Shown here: piece after piece, positions 6,766 through 11,257 of the stretch
How positions within the stretch are numbered: position 1 is the first letter of the stretch
How the letters are laid out: each line of letters starts with the position of its first letter
Assembly (NCBI GenBank): GCA_024278715.1
Contig: JAJRSN010000476.1
Location: 1 to 11,257, forward strand
Length of the DNA: 11,257 nucleotides
Source: Calditrichota bacterium
GTDB taxonomy: Bacteria > Calditrichota > Calditrichia > Calditrichales > Calditrichaceae
Direction: 5' to 3'
Program-made: the position numbers and the translations under genes
The notes under the pieces: generated by a model
Told to the model about the DNA's origin: nothing
Database searches by the model: none
What the model saw: only the letters and a program-made list of their open reading frames with translations

Positions 6766-6792
6766 TATAACACCATGTGAAAGAAAAAACAA
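6764..6792 (-). promoter_or_regulatory. Sigma70-type promoter of the rrf2-led operon
   Basis: TTGTTT (6787-6792) and TATATT (6764-6769) on the - strand are separated by exactly 17 nt. The expected transcription start falls just before the GGAGG at 6753-6757, giving a very short leader. The -10 box overlaps the palindrome at 6748-6765. Confidence 0.5.
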
Positions 6793-6833
6793 ATTTTTTT
6801 CGGTTTTTGATAGAGAATTAACACTTAAATTAC

Positions 6834-7004
6834 TGCTTTTTTGGGCGGAATTTGTCAATGGTTAAGGGTTAAGGGTGTAAGGGTTACAAGTTACAGGTTG
6901 CAAGTTACCTTGTCACTTTGTTACTTGTCACTCGTTACTTGTTACGTATTATGCGTCACGGAATTCGTTAATCGTTAAGCGTATAAGGGTTAAGCGGCTT
7001 CTCC
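6834..7004. repeat. Right copy of the inverted repeat element
   Basis: This is the reverse complement of 26-183 (78-base gap-free core at 6904-6981 with two differences). It carries one extra heptamer in the CCCTTAAC-like section, and a longer insert near its outer end (6981-6996). The two copies face each other around the seven-gene block, 6.65 kb apart. The inner end lies about 40 bp upstream of the rrf2 -35 box. Confidence 0.85.
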
Positions 7005-7120
7005 AGTCACTCGTCACTTTGTTACTTGGTAACTCTGTTACTCTGTTACTCATCACGCGTCACGCATTACGCATCACGCATTACGACTTTGTCATTTTAT
7101 ACCATGTCACTCATCACGCG
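7005..7120. repeat. Degenerate heptamer tandem repeat tract
   Basis: This continues outward from the right repeat copy. The cleanest part (7052-7086) is five consecutive 7-mers: ATCACGC, GTCACGC, ATTACGC, ATCACGC, ATTACGA. Looser units (GTCACTC, GTTACTT, CTGTTACT) precede it, and a remnant (GTCACTCATCACGCG) lies at 7106-7120. The common core is (G/A)T(C/T)AC. No coding frame is maintained. Confidence 0.75.
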
Positions 7121-7146
7121 CCGGTTACTAAAATTTTATGACGGAT

Positions 7147-7190
7147 GAATAAAAAACAGCCCCCGCGGAATCCGCTTTATGAGGGCTGTT
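7147..7190 (-). terminator. Intrinsic terminator after the small HTH gene
   Basis: On the - strand AACAGCCC (7183-7190) pairs with GGGCTGTT (7155-7162). A small inner hairpin GCGGA/TCCGC (7165-7175) sits in the loop, and a TTTTTATTC tail follows. It begins 35 nt after the stop codon at 7226 and separates this transcript from the repeat tract. Confidence 0.85.
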
Positions 7191-7225
7191 AAATTTCTCG
7201 AAAAAATCTCTTAATATTTTACGGA

Positions 7226-7402
7226 TTACTTTCCCAATTCGCTTTTTATCTTTTCCGCTGTTTCGCGATAATAATAACTGCAATTACCTTTTTTCACATC
7301 CGGCTGAAGGTTTAATTTTTGGATAACCGATTTTACCAGTTTAGGCGGCACTTCCCACTCTTTTGCCATTTTGCCTGTAGTAAGCAATTCTTTGTCTGCC
7401 AT
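7226..7402 (-). CDS. 58-residue MerR-like helix-turn-helix protein
   Basis: A short gene of 58 residues, beginning MADKELLTTGKMAKEWEVPP and ending KIKSELGK. It reads as a compact winged helix: recognition-type helices at about K11-W16 and P20-L30, a turn at KKGNCSYYY (38-45), and a last helix at E47-L56. This resembles the N-terminal DNA-binding unit of MerR/excisionase-like proteins, without any ligand domain. One cysteine, C41, lies in the turn. GGAGG at 7411-7415 is 8 nt before the ATG, and a clear intrinsic terminator follows, so the gene is very likely real. It lies 82 nt after the alkaline phosphatase gene on the same strand with no terminator between, so the two may share a transcript. 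Its target is unknown. Confidence 0.85.
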   Translation of the reverse strand: MADKELLTTGKMAKEWEVPPKLVKSVIQKLNLQPDVKKGNCSYYYRETAEKIKSELGK

Positions 7403-7484
7403 GTTTTATTCCTCCGACTTTTTAAACCAACGTTATTTGTTCAGAATTCAAATATTGCGTAATAAAACATCGGAGTACAAAGAA

Positions 7485-8852
7485 TTATTCCCAGAGCGCT
7501 TTTAAAACTTTTCCCACATCGCTGTTATCGATATATGCTCCCCGCACGGGATCGCTTCCGTCCGTTTCTTTGTTAAACAGCTCGCTTCCCACGCCTTTGG
7601 CAAAGAAGGGGATTAAGGAATTGGTATGACCGCGGGTATGGAACTCCATGCCGGGCATTTTACCTTTACCGTTATTGACAAGCGGAGTCCATATTTGATC
7701 GACGCTCAACGATTGTCCGGCTTTCACCTGGGGATTAGCTCCGGGTCCGGTCAAATATCCGGTTTCGTGGTCACCAGTTACAATAATCAGCGTTTCATCC
7801 CATGAGCTGTTTTGTTCTACCCATTGAACGGCTGCGCGAACGGCTTTGTTAAAATCCATCTCCTCTTCGATTAGCCGTCCGGGACGATTTGCATGGCTCG
7901 CCCAGTCCACCGCTCCGCCTTCAACCATCAGAAAGAAACCGTCTTTATCTTCATCCAATACATTGATTGCCGCCAGTGTCATTTGTTTTAAGGTGGGCAC
8001 GTTCTTAATAAAAGGCACCGTAAAAGCGTCTGCCATGGCGTCGCCCGAACGATTTTCCTGCAATGTGGAAGCAACTTCTGCCAATCCGAACACGCGTTTG
8101 GGCGTTTCGCCCCAAACCAAATCACGAAAATCATCCGCTTTTTCAATATATTTCCAGTAATCGATCGAACCGTCTCCGTCGGCGTCGTTTCCGGCTTTAC
8201 CCGCTACCAGAATTTTCCAGTCTTCTTCCGAAATGTATTTAAAATTAGGCTGATCCAACGGTTTTCCGTCTTCGTCAAATTGCGGGTGTCCGGCTCCCAT
8301 AATCACATCTACTCCCGATTGAAAGATCATTTCATGGGCGATCTCCGGATAATTTCCGCGGCTTTTGTTATGCGCCACAAATCCCGCCGGAGTGGCGTGA
8401 TCAAAAGGAACGGTTGTAACCACGCCGGTAGCCTTGCCTGCTTTTTCCGCGCGTTCAACTATATTTTCCACGGGAGTAAATGTGGAATCCATTCCCAGAA
8501 TACCGTTTTTAGTTTTTATTCCGGAAGAAAGCGCAGTTGCCGAAGCCGCGGAATCGGTGGGTTTTTGCAGCACATATCCGAAATCAGCCCAGGCTTTTTG
8601 CGGATCATATCCGATGCCGTCCGCCGGAAACGTACTCATCGCGTAGCGCACTGGAAATTGTTGATAGACCTGTTTTCCTTCCGCGCCAAACTCGAACAGT
8701 CCGGCGGCTTTAACATGATTATAGCCGCAGCCGTCCGAAATAAAGACAATAATATTTTTTGGACTCTGTTTCGCTTTGGGCTGCGTACAACTCGCCAATC
8801 CCAAAAACAGAGTGATTAGAAGAATCCATTTAACAAATAAGGATACTTTCAT
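7485..8852 (-). CDS. Lipoprotein alkaline phosphatase (PhoA family)
   Basis: A 455-residue phosphomonoesterase, probably anchored on the periplasmic side by a lipidated C22 (lipobox LASC, 19-22). All PhoA-family catalytic elements are visible: D40 (FISDG), nucleophile S101 (PTDSAAS), T154 (FDHATPAGF), E311, D316 and H320 (VEGGAVDWASH), D361-H362 (VTGDHETG), and H409 (RGHTNS). H152 and W317 replace the D153 and K328 of E. coli PhoA, a variant common in other members that affects the Mg site. Residues 223-231 (DADGDGSID) form an EF-hand-like, probably Ca-binding loop. GGAGG precedes the ATG by 8 nt. It releases phosphate from organic esters. No Pho box was recognised upstream. phoA-like is the safe name; the exact subgroup is open. 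Confidence 0.92.
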   Translation of the reverse strand: MKVSLFVKWILLITLFLGLASCTQPKAKQSPKNIIVFISDGCGYNHVKAAGLFEFGAEGKQVYQQFPVRYAMSTFPADGIGYDPQKAWADFGYVLQKPTDSAASATALSSGIKTKNGILGMDSTFTPVENIVERAEKAGKATGVVTTVPFDHATPAGFVAHNKSRGNYPEIAHEMIFQSGVDVIMGAGHPQFDEDGKPLDQPNFKYISEEDWKILVAGKAGNDADGDGSIDYWKYIEKADDFRDLVWGETPKRVFGLAEVASTLQENRSGDAMADAFTVPFIKNVPTLKQMTLAAINVLDEDKDGFFLMVEGGAVDWASHANRPGRLIEEEMDFNKAVRAAVQWVEQNSSWDETLIIVTGDHETGYLTGPGANPQVKAGQSLSVDQIWTPLVNNGKGKMPGMEFHTRGHTNSLIPFFAKGVGSELFNKETDGSDPVRGAYIDNSDVGKVLKALWE

Positions 8853-9225
8853 AAGACAACCTCCTGTGGAATCCAGTCCGATTTAATTAAGTGTGCCGCC
8901 TTTAATGTTAAAATCAGAATTAAGGCAACCTCTCTTATTTTGACATTCAAACGGTCTTCATAAAACTCTGACGTTAAATCGCATGCGTCATTAAGTTTAA
9001 TGCCGACAGTATTTTTTTAAATTATTGAGTTTCATCTTTTTAAGCAAATGTTTTAAAAGAGTTAAGACAACCTTTGGATTTTCATGGCGTAAACAGGGAA
9101 TAGTAAATCTCTTTCAGCAGTTTAAACAGTCGGATTAGTCCTGCGTTGTATTGAACTTAAATTATTGGCGTTGGGTATTCCGATTTAATATATTAATAAT
9201 AAACTTTTAAGCCTTTGTGAGGACT
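8853..9225. other. Divergent intergenic region between phosphatase and protease genes
   Basis: No gene or RNA was recognised in 373 nt. It must hold promoters for both directions. A possible + strand promoter is TTGGCG (9165-9170), 18 nt, TATATT (9189-9194), ahead of the protease gene at 9226. The 11-mer TAAG(A/G)CAACCT occurs three times in the same direction (8852-8862, 8931-8941, 9063-9073). No terminator-like hairpin stands out. Confidence 0.45.
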
Positions 9226-10290
9226 ATGTTAAAATTCAGCATTGTTTTATTGGCATTACTTTTTTCCTGTTCATTTCAGGCGCGCAAACCCGCCGCGGAT
9301 ATTAGGTTTGTGAAAGACGGCGAATACGATTCCGAATTTCCGGTTTTAAATACTTCAAAGTATTTGGAGCAGATTATCCCTTCGCTAAAACTGATTTCTT
9401 CTCTTTCCTTTTACAAAGCCTATCAATTCAGCCTTGAAGACAGCGTAACCAAAGAACAACTCAATTCGCAAAATATAAAACAGAAGGCGCTTGCGGAATA
9501 TATTTATGAACGTCCTTCAACCGGCACCGCTACAACAATTTTTCACCGAAAAAAGGAGCTGCTGTTTTTGACGAGTAATCACATCGTTTACCATCCCGAT
9601 ACCGTGCTTTCGTACTATGCTCTGGAGAACAGACCGTCCGAACCTTCGCGTTATGTTCATACTTTTTCAGTGAAAATAAAGCAGACCATAAACGTAATTT
9701 CCATTCCGCGCAGCGCGCAGCCGGTTATCCTTGCCAGGGACACGGAGAATGATCTTGCATTAGTGGGCGTTAAATTGCACAAAATTCCGAAGACAGATTT
9801 GCCCGTGTTTAAATATCCTTTCGGACGGGCGTCGGAATTACATTGGGGCACGTTTGTCTATTTAATCGGTTTTCCGCAGGGAAAGTTATTGCTCGCTTCG
9901 ACCGTGGTCAGCGAACCGAATCGCGATGACGCTCATAATTTTTTAATTAATACCACAATGAATCAGGGAGTAAGCGGAGGAATAATCCTGGCGATGCGCG
10001 ACGGTCCGCCCAATTTTGAATTAGTCGGTCTGGCAACCGCTCTGAGCGCTCAGTCACAATATTTTTTACGACCGGATTTAAAATCGAAAGATCCGTTTAT
10101 TGATTTACGCCGCCCCTATAAAGGCGAAATTTTTATCGGACAGCGTCTTGCCTCAAATCCGGGCATTATCTTTGCGATTTCCGCGGAGATGATCGTCCGA
10201 TTTATCCGAAGAAATATCGCCAAAATCCGCGACAAGGGGTTCGAAATTCCCGACTCTTTCCCTTTACCGGCTGTCCCTGCTTTGGACTAA
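9226..10290 (+). CDS. Trypsin-like (S1-fold) serine protease, probable lipoprotein
   Basis: A 354-residue exported protein. Residues 1-14 are a short hydrophobic signal ending LLFS-C15, an acceptable but not ideal lipobox. The chymotrypsin-like catalytic triad reads H119 (LTSNHIV), D176 (ENDLALVGV) and S250 (NQGVSGG). The order and local motifs match HtrA-like and related S1 peptidases. Unlike DegP/DegS there is no PDZ domain; about 80 residues follow the protease core (to 354). An N-terminal region of about 90 residues lies before the core, with no recognised domain. The ATG at 9226 follows GTGAGGA closely; the GTG at 9217 is part of that site and an unlikely start. The gene stands alone on the + strand and overlaps the convergent DUF2459 gene by 27 bp. 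Substrate unknown; envelope protein processing or quality control is the simplest guess. Confidence 0.8.
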   Translation: MLKFSIVLLALLFSCSFQARKPAADIRFVKDGEYDSEFPVLNTSKYLEQIIPSLKLISSLSFYKAYQFSLEDSVTKEQLNSQNIKQKALAEYIYERPSTGTATTIFHRKKELLFLTSNHIVYHPDTVLSYYALENRPSEPSRYVHTFSVKIKQTINVISIPRSAQPVILARDTENDLALVGVKLHKIPKTDLPVFKYPFGRASELHWGTFVYLIGFPQGKLLLASTVVSEPNRDDAHNFLINTTMNQGVSGGIILAMRDGPPNFELVGLATALSAQSQYFLRPDLKSKDPFIDLRRPYKGEIFIGQRLASNPGIIFAISAEMIVRFIRRNIAKIRDKGFEIPDSFPLPAVPALD

Positions 10291-10980
10291 ACGAACATTT
10301 TTAGGACGTTCTTTTTTATTCTGTTTTGAAAACTCACGCAATGTGCGCATTAAAAGCCGAGCCGATTGATAAAATACGGGCGTAAGCGGAATGCGGGCTT
10401 TTTTTAAAGCGCGCGCCGTCCATACGTTACAAGTGTAAGGGAAGATATACGTCGCTTTGCTTTTCAAAAACCAGCTATCCCCGTATAAACCGCGATCGAT
10501 AATCGCAAATTTGTGAACGGAATCCGGTTCAAAAAAAGAGCAGATAAATTGCAGCATACGATCGAAATCCTTTTTAGGAAGAAAGATGGTCTGCACCTCG
10601 CTAAATCTGTAAAAGTCTTCTATCGAGACGTCGAAACCGACCAGATGCATCACGCTTTTTGTCGGCAACAATACTGCGCGTATCGCCAGCCACCAGTTTA
10701 CTTCGGGCGCCCGATTCTGGTAAAACTTTGCGTCGCCCCAACTGATTTCCACAAACCTATGTCCTTCGAGCATTTTAAAATACGGGCGATATTGCCTGGG
10801 AATATCCGCCATCGCGACCACCAGACCCGTATGCCAGCCGTAACTAAACACGTGTACCTGATAGGTTCCGTTGAAGGCTTTCTGCCTCTGCATGCGGTAC
10901 ACATCAATGCTTAAAGCCATCAGAGATACGAAAATAAAAGTGATGAATGCGATCAGAACTACGATTAACGCTTTTTTCAT
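10264..10980 (-). CDS. DUF2459 family membrane-anchored protein
   Basis: A 238-residue protein with one N-terminal membrane anchor (about 5-24) and a periplasmic domain. Motifs typical of DUF2459 (TIGR02117) are visible: VHVFSYGWHTGLVV (42-55), EISWGDAKFY (78-87), and TCNVWTARALKKARIPL (183-199). H50 and C184 are invariant-looking and could form a Cys-His catalytic pair, as in permuted NlpC/P60-like folds; this is my inference, and the family has no established activity known to me. A basic tail (219-238) overlaps the 3' end of the convergent serine protease gene. The site before the ATG (ACGGAAATT) is weak. No partner gene lies upstream within the window. Confidence 0.8.
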   Translation of the reverse strand: MKKALIVVLIAFITFIFVSLMALSIDVYRMQRQKAFNGTYQVHVFSYGWHTGLVVAMADIPRQYRPYFKMLEGHRFVEISWGDAKFYQNRAPEVNWWLAIRAVLLPTKSVMHLVGFDVSIEDFYRFSEVQTIFLPKKDFDRMLQFICSFFEPDSVHKFAIIDRGLYGDSWFLKSKATYIFPYTCNVWTARALKKARIPLTPVFYQSARLLMRTLREFSKQNKKERPKNVRLVQSRDSR

Positions 10981-11199
10981 AATTTCCGTTTTCGGATTTT
11001 AAATTAACAACTTTTTCATTTTTTGCCTGAACTCAAATTATCCGTTAAAAAACAATAGCGGATTCCGCGCAATCTGCGAAAAAGAATAACCGCAAAGAGG
11101 GCAGAAAATAAATCAAATTCAAAACTGCGTCTCAAACAAATTCTCCTAATTTTAAGCGCTAAAAATCAAAAACACCTCAACTTTATCTGCGACATCTGA

Positions 11200-11245
11200 G
11201 TAATCAGTTTAATCTGTGGTCCGTAATCAGCTTAATCTGCGGTCA
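11200..11245. repeat. Two tandem copies of a 23-bp repeat at the window edge
   Basis: Units 11200-11222 and 11223-11245 share GTAATCAG(T/C)TTAATCTG(T/C)GGTC and differ at three of 23 bases. Related pieces (AATCTGCGAAAA, TTATCTGCGACATCTG) occur at 11069-11082 and 11183-11198. This is a different repeat class from the heptamers. The rest of 10981-11199 holds nothing recognisable, and the array may continue beyond the window. Confidence 0.65.
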
Positions 11246-11257
11246 AATTTGCGAAAA

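Noticed and set aside
6745..6858. Rrf2 protein extended N-terminally to an ATG at 6858
   Set aside because: The extra 38 residues are encoded by repeat DNA and the promoter, and resemble the start of the spurious 159-392 frame. GGAGG directly precedes the ATG at 6744, where Rrf2 proteins begin.
26..7120. CRISPR array or insertion sequence explanation for the repeats
   Set aside because: Heptamers have no unique spacers and no cas gene is present. The inverted copies enclose no transposase and show no clear target duplication.

Overview
This is an AT-rich bacterial window with mostly strong GGAGG-type ribosome binding sites. It carries an octaheme cytochrome, hemerythrin/DUF438 proteins, an Rrf2 regulator, lipoproteins, and intergenic DNA full of degenerate heptamer repeats. 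Gene content and repeat style fit a Gram-negative, respiratory, anaerobic or facultative bacterium of the Calditrichota/Bacteroidota-Ignavibacteria sphere. That placement is an impression, not a demonstration; no rRNA or marker gene is present.

Region 1 (about 26-7004) is a same-strand (-) block of seven genes. In transcription order they are: rrf2-type [Fe-S] regulator; DUF438-hemerythrin-PAS protein; DUF1858-DUF2249 protein; hemerythrin; a large PepSY-TM membrane protein; a small four-helix membrane protein; and a secreted octaheme cytochrome of the hydroxylamine-oxidoreductase (HAO) type. The first six are closely spaced. The cytochrome follows a 353-nt leader and probably has its own promoter. 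The block ends in a strong intrinsic terminator (233-280) and is bracketed by two copies of one repeat element in inverted orientation (26-183 and 6834-7004). The gene set suggests a nitrogen-oxide module: an NsrR/IscR-like Fe-S sensor, diiron proteins of the kind linked to NO stress and Fe-S repair, and an octaheme enzyme that could act on nitrite, NO or hydroxylamine. A perfect palindrome overlaps the -10 box and the ribosome binding site of the regulator gene, which suggests autoregulation.

Region 2 (7005-7225) holds a heptamer repeat tract and the terminator of the next unit. Region 3 (7226-8852, -) is a lipoprotein alkaline phosphatase followed by a 58-residue helix-turn-helix protein, probably one transcript. 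Region 4 (8853-9225) is a divergent intergenic region. Region 5 holds a + strand trypsin-like serine protease lipoprotein (9226-10290) and a convergent DUF2459 membrane-anchored protein (10264-10980, -); their 3' ends overlap by 27 bp. Region 6 (10981-11257) is non-coding and ends in a second kind of short tandem repeat.
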